Both the position numbers and the translations under genes were made by a program. A stretch of 64,000 nt of DNA from Litomosoides sigmodontis (taxonomy: Eukaryota; Nematoda; Chromadorea; Rhabditida; Onchocercidae), in assembly GCA_963070105.1 (NCBI GenBank), contig OY718806.1, positions 1,686,365 to 1,750,364 on the forward strand, in the 5' to 3' direction. This document shows positions 42,273 through 57,800 of the stretch, piece by piece; position 1 is the first letter of the stretch; every line of letters begins with the position of its first letter. The notes under the pieces are model-generated. The model was not told the origin of the DNA. It was given only the letters and a program-made list of their open reading frames with translations, and searched no databases.

Positions 42273-43338
42273 TCATGCGCACCTCTTCAAACACCCGGAA
42301 AATAACTCCAACATATCCGGGACGGCTTGTACAACAAATAGCAATACCCGTTCACGAAACTGATGAAATCTCTGAAATGCAAAAGTTTCATTCACTGGTA
42401 TTTTAGCAATAAGACTAGTTCCCGTCCTTAACTGTATTATTTAAATTATATTTTTTTAAATTTGCGTGTAACTTGCAAAATATCCGAAAATATCAGGTAT
42501 ATTTGCAACCAAGTACAGAAGCTTGCTTCAATACATGAAAAATTAATTGCAAGGAAAAAGAAAACAAAAACTAAAAGCGTTTCTCCCACATTATTGATGT
42601 TCTTTTATACGTTGTAAAGTATGCAATCTTTTCAACTACTGAATGTCGTGATTTCATTGTTATTAACAACCAGTTAAAATTTTACAAAAAACAAACATAC
42701 ATCTAAATACACGTTATATCGTTAAAACTCATAAAGTAAATGGTAAAGCCGATACAATAACGCTTGTAAATTTTCCACAGATCTCTCTCCGCAAGTGACA
42801 CTAAAAGTGGAAAAAAGGAGTACCGACACTGAAATACAAAATGTAGCTTATCAATACTGCAAAACAGACTCTGCTACACAGTGTAACAGAAGCAGCAGTA
42901 GATTCATAGCTTCATCATGGATACCACTGTTCCAGTACTCAATCTTATGTATCTTCGTTAAAGTTGCTAAATAAATCTTCGCAATTAAAGGAAACGTCAA
43001 CAAAAAAAAAAAAAAAAAAAAAAAAACGTAATCGTACAGAGAGAGGTCAGCCGAAGTGAAAAAATTTCGAGGAAATGAAGATAAATATCCTAAAATATTG
43101 CAACATACCACTAATGATTAAATAACATTGACCTCCTACTTGAGCAACTTTACAGTATAATCTACTCAGTACAAACAATTAGTGAGTGATTTAGGAATAT
43201 ATGGAGGAAAATGCAAAAAAAAAGATAAGAAATCACTTCACTTAAGCATGCAATTATATCACATCATTAAATCAATTAGTTAAAATAATTATATCGAAAC
43301 TTTGATTACTTCTGTTGCATGCTTCTTCCCTCCTCTCG

Positions 43339-44010
43339 CCCCCCCCCCCCCTCCCCCATTTCCTCTCTCTTTATTACGCATCCGGTAATCTTAAACAGTC
43401 GAAAATTCTCTTTTACTGATCAATCAATTCACATCACTAAGTTGATCAAACCTATAAAAAGTGAACGAGGTAAAAGGGTTACTGAAATAGATCTATTCTT
43501 GTTATCGGAGTAAAAAGTTCAAACTGTACACTATCCACTTGCTGCTACAATACTATTTACATCGAATAAATCGGCAAATGACCGAATTGACAGGAGGAAA
43601 AAAGAAATCAGTCAAAATCTATACGAATAAAAGTCATCGTTACATCAATGGCAAACATGTTTGCACCATTCATTCACGTTCGATATTTAATTTGTATTGC
43701 TTTATTTGATGAACAAATGTAATATTTGATTGCTTTATCACATTTGATAAATCATCAAAAGTGAAACTGTTAACTATTACTTCCTACAACGCCTATAACA
43801 TCAGCATGATTATTACCGCTCTCGTAAACACAAATCCTCCTCCTCTGTTACCCTCAATGAATTGAAATTTAAAAAAAAAAATGGAAAAAAATAAATGAGT
43901 CCCCGAGAAAAGAGAATATCCCTGACGGATCAGTGCATTCGTGGAACAACAAGGAGCGTTCCTTTCTCCGCCCCCCCCCCCCCCATTCCCCCTCCCCCTC
44001 CTCCACATTA
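43339..44010. repeat. Two C-run/pyrimidine tracts about 630 bp apart
   Basis: C13 at 43339-43351 and C14 at 43971-43984 each sit in pyrimidine-rich DNA with CCCCCTCC/CTCTCT neighbours. On the minus strand they are G-runs that could form G-quadruplex or triplex structures. Apparent reading frames across them are artefacts of composition. Confidence 0.75.
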
Positions 44011-46779
44011 CTTCTCTCTTCCACTCTTTCCACTCATCTTCTACCGACCGCAGCACGCAAGCCTCGTCGCTCGCGTCCATTCACCTTCCCTCTCTGCACC
44101 TCTCCGTCTCCGCACTCTTTCATGGGTCCTTTTGTTGCTTTCCCACGATTTATACTTGTAAAATCAATATCCTGTATGTTGGCATATACATTATTTGAAA
44201 CGAGGACAGGCGCTGTGTGTTAACCATCTAGAAAGGTACACGCACGTGTAAACGTAGTTTTTGCACACGTTCGCTGACAGTAATATTTTGTATGGGTGTT
44301 ATATATTAGCCTCTTGCTGATACTGCTTATTTTGTGTTGTTTACTTGTGCATTCGGTCATGAAGAGCGTACGACATCATTTGCAAATTGTTGCAACATCA
44401 AGATAAATTGCAAATTTAACGATTTATCACATGCTCTTATCTCTCACTATTGTCTACTAGAATTTCAAGTATCATATGTTAGACGTGATTGTACGTAGAC
44501 TTTGAAACAGAGGTGCGTAACATTAGCTGTCAAATTGTCGAAATGTTTATGCATTCATTCATTTAAGTGTATTTGCTAATGTGTCAATTCACCGTTCATT
44601 TTTTCTCGCTTTTCCTCCCGCTTCCTCCCCCGCCTTTCTCCCCTCCCACCATTCTCCGAGAATTTTGAATGAATGCGAGGTGGATGGAGATAGATCGAGG
44701 TAGGATGAATGATGAATAGGCAGAAATGAAACATATTTTTGCATTTCACTCGTTGCATTTGCCATAATACAGTACAGTGTACATCGTAAAAATATCAATT
44801 TCAGGTAAATCGATCACCAATGAACGCTACTGCTTTGCAAGTGCAATGGATGCAAATTCATTTGCAACAAAGGAAAAAAAAGGCAAAGTGATTATTTGTC
44901 ATCATTTAATTTCGAAATGATGTAATTACAGTTTTAATTATGTAGAATTAAAAATTGAAATTTACATCGTGTCGATTTTACTGCTTGTATGTCAAATTTT
45001 GACACTGGTAACATTGTGTACTACTCATGTATCATGATCCCTGCGGAAAAATGCCGACAATTTGAAACACATTCTCTGTTGGCTTTTCCTTAATGGAAGA
45101 ATGAAATTTTGAACAAATGCTTTTGAAGCAGAGAGGAAACTTAATAGGTTGATAAACATTTTTTTTTGTGCTTCAAAATGCTACGCAAATTTTTTAGAAT
45201 AAGTAAAACAGTGCAACATGTAATTAATTAATTTCATTGTTGCTACGACTTTTTTTTCTTGTATTCTTTTTTTTCTCTCGTATTCTATGCTATTTGATAT
45301 CAAATATATCAAAGTTTTCATTGTCGTAATTTTCTTCTCTGTGTTATTCATAATTTAATCAGTGATACACTCGTTCACAAATTTTTTGTCAATTTATTCT
45401 ATCGTCCAATTGAAATCGGTGTTATTTTTTATTCCCTTCCCCTTTAATTTCATTAAAATTTTATCACCGAATCTACAATCAATGTTTTTGAATTCAACTT
45501 CTATGATCACTTTATCTAGTGGATTTATCATTTTAAAAATTTGGCCAATTCAGATGATCATCATATTGGAATTAGTGAGGAGAAAACCTAAATGTATGAG
45601 ATTATAGGACCAATTTTGGTACAGTACAGTAATTGGTGTATGGATTACTACCAATAGTTTGTGCTTAAACCTTGTCCAAAAAGAAAAAAAAAAGTTTGTT
45701 TATCTTTTCGGAGAATTGTGTAAATGTTATTAAAATTGCATTAGAGTAACATAACAAATCAACTATTGTTATCTACAGGTACTGTAATCTACTCTAATGT
45801 ATAGTGTTTTTTCTTTTAACGATGTAACTTTAATCAAATTAAACTTGCTAAATTGTACAGTGCATTGTACATTTAATTGTTATTTAGTGGCAAATCCATA
45901 ATTTAAAATTTCTATTCCAATTTTTAACTTTATTTGAATAATCAAAAAAAAATTCTAACTGCTTGTGTTTGTGGATTTGTTCATTTTGTAATGCAGAAAT
46001 TTGCCCTATTTTTTAGGGGAAAACATTTCTGTTATAAATTACTACTTATATATTTGAAATGAATTGTGTTACAGCTAATAAAATATATAAAATATCTGAT
46101 TTATACAAATCACAAATGCAACCATTCAGTGATCAGAGACAGTGAGGTCTGTAATTAAGATGATTATAATTTCTTACATATGTACATTTATATGAATGCC
46201 GTGAATAAGTGAACCACGCCTAGAAATGAAGGGTAACGTAGAAAGATAAAACCGACTAAACGTAACTTTTCAAATTTGAAGCTAAGCTTAACATTTACGC
46301 GTTATCACTGTCCGATAAGAAAAATTATATACCTAACTTTGAAATACTGACTGGCAGCATAAATTCAGTATTTCGCATTTGCTAACATTTATCAGGTAAT
46401 AAAAATGTTTCCCATAACATAAATTGGGGAATAAATAAAAATCTTCAAATATTTTAAATACATTTTTCAAAGACAGTAACATTATAATAGAAATTTTCTA
46501 TAGTGATTATGGATATGAAAAATTTTGCTTGAAAATATCGATAAGCGAATATTCATCCAAAATAATTGCGTAATTTCCAAAATAAAAATGAAGAAAAAGC
46601 GAATTACGTCATGTAAATATTACCTGCAAACTGCTTCTGAGGGCGTATTCCATGTCGTACTTTGTGTGATTTTTTTTCCTCTTTAAAAAAAATGAAAACA
46701 ATGACGCGAAATTGTTTTTATATCATTTTGAAAAATTTCGTCCAAATTTCAAAGTTGTTGTTCAGCTTACCTTTTTTCT

Positions 46780-47334
<555 letters not shown>

Positions 47335-48573
47335 ATTATTATAATTATTATTATTATTATTATATTATTAAAGCATCAATATTATTATTGTTCAGATTAT
47401 TGCTTCAATGTTAGTTCACTGGAGCAAAAAAAGTATCCAATGCAAAAATATCCTATCAAAAGGTAAGTAAATAAACATGCAGATGTTAAATGTGAAATTT
47501 CGAAATCTATTAATGCAACAGCATTTATAATATGCAATAGAACTGAAATAGAATTAGCAATTAAGACATCATGGAAATATTCGATGTGCGCTTCGATGAC
47601 ATTTTCTCACTCATTTTTTGCACTCATTTTTTCTATCGTTTTTTTTTCCTAAAAATTTTTATCACTACGTGATTATTGTTTGTAGGAAAAAATTTTACAT
47701 GCATGTGCGATACGAAAATATCTTTCATAAAATTATCATAGCAGTATTTCTTTCACTAATGCTACTCCAAAGCAAGCGGCAGGAGTCTGTCTATTCATTT
47801 ACCTTTTTCCACTTAAATTAATGAAAATTCATTCAATTCCAGTTCATCTCCTTCATTCATGCAAACACATATCATTCCCATATCATCCAGCAATCCTTCC
47901 TGCTTTTTCGTTTATTGCGCAACAAATGATACTCAAATGATAATAGCTAATATATTTTTGCTTCCACCTAATCATTGGAAGCACCTACCTATTTTGATGT
48001 CACACCAGCTGATCCGTCAGTCCTGTTTTGAACAAAATGTTATCTCACATTTGTTTGTTCACTTGAACCAATCACATCGCAATAATCAACAAATAAAAAA
48101 TGAAAGAGAGAGAGAGAGTGAAAGCTTTGATAAATATCGAAGTGCATCATGAAAGATATGATGTGTAACGCAACTACAGTATGGTATGATTGGGAAATTT
48201 GTTGAAATAACAAAACACGAATGCACGTAAAATAATAGACGTAATAATAAAATATGGATGATGAACGAACATTTATTTACGTGTACATATAAGTGAACAA
48301 AAAAGTGGTACATACAGACAGGCAAACGTACGTCGAATTAAGCGAAAATTTTTTCATTTATTTATACATTTGTATTTATTTATTTTTATACTCATATTTT
48401 ATATGATATATTCATGTTCTTTCTCGCTTTTTTCCCCCTTCTATTTTGTATATTACAGAAATATTTTAAATTGCTATTTTCATATTACATATTTTTGTTT
48501 AAATTTTTTTGCTTACACATGCACTACAACATCCAACCGTTACTGAGTGCGAAATAGCTTGTTTGATGGTGGT

Positions 48574-48630
48574 GTACACGCACGCACGCACACACACACA
48601 CACACACACACTCACACACACACACACACA
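48574..48630. repeat. (CA)n microsatellite
   Basis: A CGCA/CACA run of about 57 bases with one CTC break, about 100 bases before a longer mixed alternating tract. Confidence 0.9.
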
Positions 48631-48734
48631 GGAATTTATTTGTATATATTAAGCAAATATTTATGCTGATGGGAAAGTCAGTGGGTGGAATGAATGGTAC
48701 CTGAGGGAAAAGAGTAATAGAGAGTATTTCACGG

Positions 48735-48920
48735 ATACATATATATGTATATATATATGTATAGATATATATGTATAGGCATACACACACACACGTGCAC
48801 ACGCACACACACAACACACACATGAACGTATATATACACGTGCACGCATACAAGCACGCACACGCACACATGTGCACTTACATACACACGTGCACACACG
48901 TACACGCACATACACATACA
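48735..48920. repeat. Mixed TA/CA/CG alternating purine-pyrimidine tract
   Basis: About 185 bases that are almost entirely alternating purine-pyrimidine. TATATATG units come first, then CACACGTGCACACGCA-type units with several CACGTG and GTGCAC palindromes. This composition favours Z-DNA or cruciform structure under supercoiling. No protein frame here is credible. Confidence 0.85.
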
Positions 48921-49850
48921 GATAGACAGACAGAGCGCACTGTCATTTCTGTCCGATGTTTCTCGACTATAACAAGCATATATTACGATTTTTGATCTTA
49001 AAATTTTTCGTTATTTTCTTTCACTGATGCATTAATTTAATTTAAGGATAGGAAGGTAGGAGAAAAGTAAGTTGGAAAAAGGCTTACTTATGTATTCGTT
49101 TATTTAGTTTATTTGTCTATTATATATTAAACTGATTGAAATAATGTTGTCTAGCATGACTGAATGGAATAAAATGTTCAATTAAAGTTTTTTTTTTTTA
49201 TTATCGCTAATGATTGAATAGGAGGTGAAAAATGCAATTTATTAATTTTAATTAAGTGATGCTAATTTCTAATTTTAATATAAATGCTATTTTTTTTAAT
49301 ATTAATGTATGTGATAAGATGATAATCGAGCAGATCAGTTAGTGTACACTAACTGTTTGAATTCATCTTTCCATTGTTTTTTTCACCTTCTTCTCTATGT
49401 GTTATCAATTTTTTTGCTTCCTGCAAGATAATAATTTCGTACTTGAAAAAAAATTTTTTTTTTAAGAATTATTATGTGCAATTTAATTTTATCAAAAATT
49501 TCCTATTAAGCCAATGGATATTACAGACAAGCAAAAAGAAAAAAGAAAAAGAGGAGAGCGAAAGGAGGAAAGAAAGGAAATAAGATTTTATCAGTTTTTT
49601 TTTTCCAAATGATTTTGTTACGGTGATGAAAAGTCTCGTTTCACTTCACTATCCGATCTTCTCTCTAAATTTATCTTTTTACTTTATGAAATAAAATTTT
49701 CTACGAGGTGAGTAATCTGTTAATTGTCCTCATTTATTTATTAATATCTATCCATTTTCATCCTATGATAATCCTATTTTTATTTCCTGTTCAAATATGC
49801 TTTTGCACTATTGCATAAAAGGTCATCAAAAAATAAGCAAATTAAATAAT

Positions 49851-50173
<323 letters not shown>

Positions 50174-51860
50174 GCACACTATCTATCGTTGCTTGCTAAT
50201 ATTCATAGTGCGAAGAAGAAGCTGATAGAATTTGAAATCTAAAATTTATCTCATCATTCATGACGTTATGCATTTATCATGCACGTTGCATCATTTCCGA
50301 TCACGTTGCACTTGTCTTCTTTTATTTTCCTTTTTTTTTTTTTTAATTTGAAATATTCACGTTGCTCGCTTGATCATTGTGTGCTGCACTAATAAGACGA
50401 CGAATGAATGCTCACTGATGCTTTCATCAGTTGTTTTCAAATTTCTACGCCATACGTCACGTTATTAAATTTTCATACATTTCATTTAGCCGTTCGTTTG
50501 TATTGGGTGGTACCGTAGGTACTATGGCCAGTGTTTTTGATTTCATTTTTCTTTCAGCTGCTAATTAAAATGCATTGTGGGATTTTCAGATATTTCGACG
50601 TTTTCTATATCGTTCACTAAAATTTACGATTATTGCATTTTTTCCACGTTACTTCTTGGTACATCACATACGTAATACACTTTTTTTTTGCTTTTTTTTG
50701 TCGAGAGCGTTTCATTTTAAAAACAGTGAATTGAGTTTGTTTTTAAAACGGATTTAACAGAAACAGTTAGCGAAATGATTAGATTTAATCGCATCTATCT
50801 GTGGTGTAGAAATACTTAATGGAAAAAAAAATGCAAAATGTAACCCAAATATACGTTTTCTAAGAAATTATAAAAAGGTGGAAAAAATTATATAATTTTT
50901 ATGCGAATCACTAAAAGTTTCAAAAAAAGTATGAGCATCCTATTGAAAATATAAATGTAGGATTTTCAAATTTGCAAACTGTTTCAAATTGTTTTCCTTT
51001 CTACTTAACTTTTAAATCCTGGTAAGTATGTTTTTGCGCAATTAACCATTACATATTTTCTACTGCATTAAAATGGATTAATAAATTTAGCGTAAAAGGT
51101 AAATTTGATGAAATTGTTTGGATCAGTTAAATTACATGCAAAATTTAAGCGGATAGAGGTGATACATTTCAGCATTTATTTATTGAGTAATAAATTTCAA
51201 ATTTCTCTATGTGCGAATGATTGAATTAAAATGACTCATTTGTCTCTTTTGCACTTCGTATTTATCCGGCAAAGTTGTCAATTTGCTGCTCACTGTTTTT
51301 TTTTCATTTTTTATTTTAAATTCGTTTTAGCGAATTATTTTCCACGTTCCGCTTTCTTTTTCCACGATTTGAGCTCTTTGTTTCATTTTCTTTTTCACTT
51401 TTGTTTTTCCAGTGCGTACAGTGAGGAGATTAAGTGATAACACGTAATTGACGCAAGGGCTGACGGACGAACGAAGATATCGTCAATACAACATCAAGTA
51501 CAGCGTGTTATTACTGCTTGCTACGGTAAATGGTAATGCCATATACTTGTGCTAAATTGAATTATTAAACAATTTATAAAATTTTTAAATTTTTTGCTTT
51601 CGTTTATTATTTTCAATAGTAAGCTATACGAATGCGATATTAATTAATTAATTTATTTATTTATTAATCGTTAGAGTAAGATTGAATAACATATGGTAAT
51701 CATCAGCTATAATAGTCTAATAGTTTTCCGGATTTATCTACTGCACTTTCACGCATATCTATTCTACCTGTGTTTTTTGACCATTTTTTTTTTTCTTTTT
51801 AGCATGTGAGAAAGAAGGTGGATACCGTTGTAACTGAAATTACTGGTAGTGGCAACATCG

Positions 51861-54800
51861 ATGATGAGCGATGATAATTTGAAGTATTTGCGGAAAAAAG
51901 ATTGGCAAGACGTAAACGTCAAAAAACAACTCTCGGAAGGATCAATTTTAAACGGCTGGTTGATATCTTTAATGAAATTATTTTCATACCAAACCTCAAC
52001 AAATCCAAATTCAACAAGAGAACGTGATAAACGAAGTCAGTGTACCGCACCTGTTGTGGAACGGATTCTACGTGCAAATGATCGTGAATTTAATGAACAA
52101 TTCCAATATGCTGTTAGCATTTATTGATGTTTCTTTCTTTTTTTTTTCAACGTGAAATGAGAATTATGAAAGTTTTTATTTTTCTATTTCAAAAAAAGTA
52201 CTGTTTCGTTTGTAAGTGCATGTTTTTTTTGCCTTTTTTTTAATGGAATTCTTGTAATTTATAGAATTATTATTTATTTGTTAAAATTTTACACTTATTC
52301 GTTTTTTTTCAGGACAATTATATTAGAACTTCAAAATACGATCTAATCACATTTGTTCCGCTGAATTTGCTTGAACAGTTTCAACGTCCTGCCAATTTTT
52401 ATTTTTTGATATTAATGCTTTTGCAAGTATGTGATTTAACATTTTGCCTTTGGCTTTTTTTTTTTACTAATTTTAATTTTTGTTCATTTAAAAATGATAT
52501 AAATTTGTGTGAGAGATATATCATTGCACATTTTCATGCCAAAAATTGTTCTTTTCGCAATGGTAATTGTGATGAGAGGAAACGTTAACTAATCGTAAAC
52601 GTTTTAGCTTATACCGTGGATTAGTTCAATTGCGTGGTACTCAACTGCAATTCCATTATTTGTTGTGCTTACATTCAGTGCTGCAAAAGACGCCTACGAT
52701 GACATTGTTTGTTATTCCATTTCAATCGTATTCCTATTATTATTTCATAAACAGTTATTAATACTGTTACTATTATTATTACAACTGTTAAGTGTTGCTG
52801 TTATCATTAGTTATTATTATGATGATGATTATTATTACTATTATTGTTAATTATTATTGATTTTAGGAGAGGCATCGAAGTGATAATCAGGTAAATAATC
52901 GAATTTCGCAGGTTGTTCGAAATGGACAATTAATTAAGGAGAAATGGATGGATGTTAAAGTTGGTGATGTAATACGTATGGAAAATGATCAATTTGTTGC
53001 AGTATGTTGCAGCAGTTTTGCTATTTGACGAAAATTATTGTTGTTTATTTGTTTTGATTATTTAACTATGAGAATTATGACACTCATTTGTTAAAATGAA
53101 TTTAATTAATTTCATTGAATAATATTTAATTTTATGATAAAATTAGGCTGCTTTGATAAATTTCTTATAAAATGTTTTTCGAAATTTCAATTTGATATAA
53201 AAAAAGAAAGAGCAAAATGATAAATGAAATTGCTTCACTTTTTCAGAGTTCTATATCATAAATGTTTGTTGATGAAATTTTCATTCAGGCTGATTTACTT
53301 TTGTTGTCAACCTCAGAACCACATGGCCTCTGCTATATTGAAACATCCGAGCTTGACGGTGAAACAAATTTAAAAGTTCGTCAAGCATTACCGGAAACAT
53401 TTGTTATGGGTGATAAGCTATTGCAAATAAGTGAATTTAAAGGTTAACTCTTTTTGTTTTTGTCGTTGACATTTTGCATATGTTAGGTGAAAATGCCATT
53501 GTTTTAGTTATTGGTGGAGCTGATTGATTGTATTTGTGGCATTAAAACTGTTCGAATTTAATATTTCGTTTTCTTGAAAAGTTAAAATATTTGGCTTCTT
53601 TTTAATCAAATTGTAACTTTTAGGTCAAATTCATTGTGAAATGCCGAACAATAAGTTGAGTCAATTTGAGGGAATGTTACACTATGATGGTAATGTTTTG
53701 CTACTTGATAATAAGAAAACTTTACTGCGAGGTTGTGTATTACGGAACACTCGTTGGTGCTATGGGGTGGTTATATTTGCAGGTCATTTTATTTTATTTT
53801 TTTTTCACTTCATTTTATTTCATTTTATTTTATTTTATTTTATTTTATTTTATTAAAATTATTGATTAAGTTAGTTTTTAATATTTTTTTAAATGTGCGA
53901 AAATTTTATTGTTCGACATTTGAGAATTTTTTTTTCAGGAAAAGATACAAAATTGATGATGAATAGTGGAAAAACAAAATGTAAACGAACAAGTTTGGAT
54001 CATTTTCTTAATATTTTAATTATGGGTGTAAGTTTGGATCTGTTTGTCATTTTTGCTTATTGCAATAACTGAAGTTTGTTTAATGTTTGGCGAAGTTATA
54101 TATTAATTAATATATGTATATAGAATTTAATATATTTATATAGAATTTTAACAAAATTATTCCTTTTATTTTCAAAATTAAATTATTTATTAAAATAACT
54201 GTAATTAGGAGAATTAATTTTGTTAATTTACAGATTGTTATTTTTTTGATAGCAATGTGTCTCATTTGTACAATACTATGTGGAATACGTGAATGGACTG
54301 TTGAACGTTACTTTACTATTTCGCTAAATTTGGATAGCTTAATTAGTACAAATTACAATGAAGCACCATCGGAGCAAACTTCCATTTTATTATTTCTCAT
54401 GTTCTTTTCCTATCTTATCTTACTCAATACTGTTGTGCCCATTTCACTTTATGTAAGGTAAATTCTATGTTAGTTTTTTTTTTTTCCTTTTAAAATAATC
54501 TATCATTGGAAACTCCAAAACTTATATTGTATAAAAATTATTATAGCTGTATTGATTAGAATTTGTTAAAAGTTCAAATATTAAAATTATAAACAAAATA
54601 TTTTGTGAATTTGCTTACTCATTTCTTTTTTTTTCCTTTTTCTTCTCCTTACATTCTCACTCATGCTAATTTTTGCAGGAAAAGCTATTTTATTCTATAA
54701 TTTATTGAAAATATTTACAGTGTTGAAATAATACGATTTGTTCATTCAATGTGGATTAATTTTGATGCTGAAATGTATTACGAAAAGGTTACATTAATTC

Positions 54801-57800
54801 CTCCTAATTAATTAGCTTCTAATTTAGGTGGGAGTGTGAGAGAGGGCGATTGCAACGTGATTTGAATATTATTTGCAACTCAGGCATTTTTAGCATTTCA
54901 TTATTCTCGTTTTTCAGGGTGATATTGCTGCATGTGCACGTACCACAACATTAAACGAAGAATTAGGTCAAGTTCAGTATATATTTAGTGATAAAACAGG
55001 AACTTTAACACAAAATGCAATGGTATTTAGGAAGTGTTCAATTAATGGCCGTTGTTATGGTGATATCTACGGGGATGATGGTGAAGTAATTGATGTAACC
55101 GAGGTGCTACTTAATTATCAAATTAATTTTAATGATATATTAGGGGAAAATTTTGGTGAAGTAATTGACGTAACCGAGGTGCTGCTTAATTATCAAATTA
55201 ATTTTAATGATATATTAGGGGAAAATTTTTAGTTATAAATTGATAAAAGTTTGGTAGCAGTTTTGGTGATAAAATGCTAGTGCTTTTAAGACTTCTGATG
55301 ATGCACGTTGGTTTTTGCTCTTCTTTTTGGATTATGGAATGCATGAAGCGTATTGATTCGGAAAAACAAATAGAAATTTTTTTAATGAAATTAAAATTTA
55401 GTGTTTATTATTTGTAGCAAATTTACTCCATTAATATTAGCATGAATGATTTCTTTTGCCACTTGAAGAAGACGTCAATGGTTGATTTTTCGGCGAATCA
55501 TTGGTTTGAAGTAAATTTCAAGTTTTACGATCAGACATTACTGACAGACACAAAAAAAGGAATTCATGAAGTAATCACTGTTCTGCCCTTTTTTTTGTCA
55601 TTTAATTGCAATTAATTTTTTTTACAGTTTGCCTAAATTACTAGCTTTTGATTGATCAATCTGTTACAGCTAGCATTATTAAGGTGGCAGAATTTTGGCG
55701 ACTGTTGGCTCTTTGTCATACTTCTATGCCGGAACACAAAAACGGTCGCTTGGAGTATCAAGCACAAAGTCCGGATGAAGCTGCTCTTACATCAGCTGCA
55801 CGGAATTTTGGATACGTTTTTAAATCTCGTACTGCTCAAACAATTACACTGGAGGTAGCAGGTTGCGATGAGGTTTTTTCTTCAAATATTTATATTTATT
55901 GAATTAATTTTAAAAAAAAAAAGAAATGTTACTATAGCGTGCTATAACACATGTAAGCATATCATTATCATATACTTTAAAAAGAGTTTTTCTTAAGGTT
56001 TATGATTTATTGGCAATTCTTGATTTCAACAATGTTAGGAAACGAATGTCTGTTGTTGTTCGAAATCCTTTGGGTGAATTAATACTTTATTGCAAGGGAG
56101 CAGATACAATTGTACTTGACAGGTTGTGAAAGTTTTAATTTTATTCTCATTAACATTACTAAATTAACAGTACCAATTTAATTTCATACGAACTAAATTA
56201 CAATATAGTAAATTGCACAACATTTAGAATATCGCACAATACGGACCCAATGCTGAAAAGTGCAACAATTCAACATCTCGATAAATTTGCTACTGATGGC
56301 CTTCGAACTTTATGTTTAGCTTACAAGAAAATTAGCATTGATGTTTTTAATAGATGGCATGTGAGTTTTGTATTTGTAATTTAAATTGTGAGTTTGATTA
56401 TTGGCTGTAAATGGTAAAGGAATTCCGAAAAATAGTATTGTAGAATTTTCCGGAATTAATTTAACTCTTATTTTAATAAACGTAATTGTTTACGCAGTTG
56501 TCTAATTACAGCTGTTATAGGAGCAGCAAAAAGAAGCAGCAGTTGCACTGACGAATCGTCAGGAGCAACTTGATCGAGTATATGATGAATTAGAGCAGGA
56601 GATGATACTTTTAGGAGCTACAGCAATTGAGGATAAGCTTCAGGATGGTGTTCCGGACACGATAGCAGAACTTGCTCATGCTAATATTAAAATTTGGATT
56701 TTGACAGGTGATAAACAGGTAGGGTAATTTTAGTGAATTGATATGAAGATTTGAAAAATCATGCTTGGTATATGCATGAGTTTCATAGTTTCAGGAAACA
56801 GCAATCAACATCGGCTATTCATGCAATTTGTTAACGGAAAATCTGCGTGAAGTTTTCGTTATTGATGGTGAGACGGAACGTGAAGTTGAAGTGCAACTGA
56901 AGGATGTACGACGACGAATCGAACAAGCACTTGGACCGGTCAATCTTTTATCTAAATTAATAGTGCAATTATTTCCATTTGTTTCTTGATTCTTTGATTT
57001 TTCCTAATACAAATGAAGCGATAGCTAAAATTTCATTTTTCTATTTTGCTCCTCAAAAACGAAAACATAACATGTTGAATTAGATTTTCCCAATAAATAA
57101 TTTTTTAGGTGGTCTTTTTTTTTTTTAGTACAACTTAAATGTTGAATTAAAAATAAGAATAATTAAAAATGAATTCAGTGCATTATGATTTGTTTTCATA
57201 GATTTGATAATTTCTTTAAATGACAATTTTGCTGTTCATATTTACATGTAATTAATTAGTGAACGCTCATAATGTTGGTGTGAGGAGTAAAAGATGAAGT
57301 AAAGAAAACGAAAAAGAAGTGTAAGTTCAGAAATTCGCAAATGATTTACCAATCGTATCTTTTCCAACTACAGCACAATGGTGCTAAAAATTTCATTCCA
57401 TCAAAATTATACGTAAGTTTACTAAGTTACAACTTTTAGGATGCTTTATTACGTAACGAAAATCTTGCCCCTAATGATACTGTCACAGGTGATAGCAGCA
57501 TTCTACAATATGATAATATCAAAAACATGGCTTCCACACATTACGGTAAATATTTTCAGTATTTTTTGACAGTACTTTTGCTCATATTAGTAATGTTGAA
57601 ATTAAAAAAAAAAAGCATATGAACGAGACATAATTTTTATAAAACACATTTTACGCAAATATATCACATAAAATAAATAATAGAAAGAATGAGTGATAGA
57701 ATGAATTCGTCATTTTTTCATTAAATCAGATAGTTTTTATGAGATTTATTGTTTTCAATTAAAACGAAATTGGTTTTTTTTTCTTTATTTTGCAGAAAAT

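Noticed and set aside
43793..44223. Overlapping Pro/Ser-rich (+) and Gly/Arg-rich (-) frames
   Set aside because: They cross a C14 run and a pyrimidine tract; no acceptor or donor fits and no family is recognised.
48524..48995. Cys/Val/Tyr-rich frames on both strands
   Set aside because: Composition artefact of CA, TA and CG alternating repeats.
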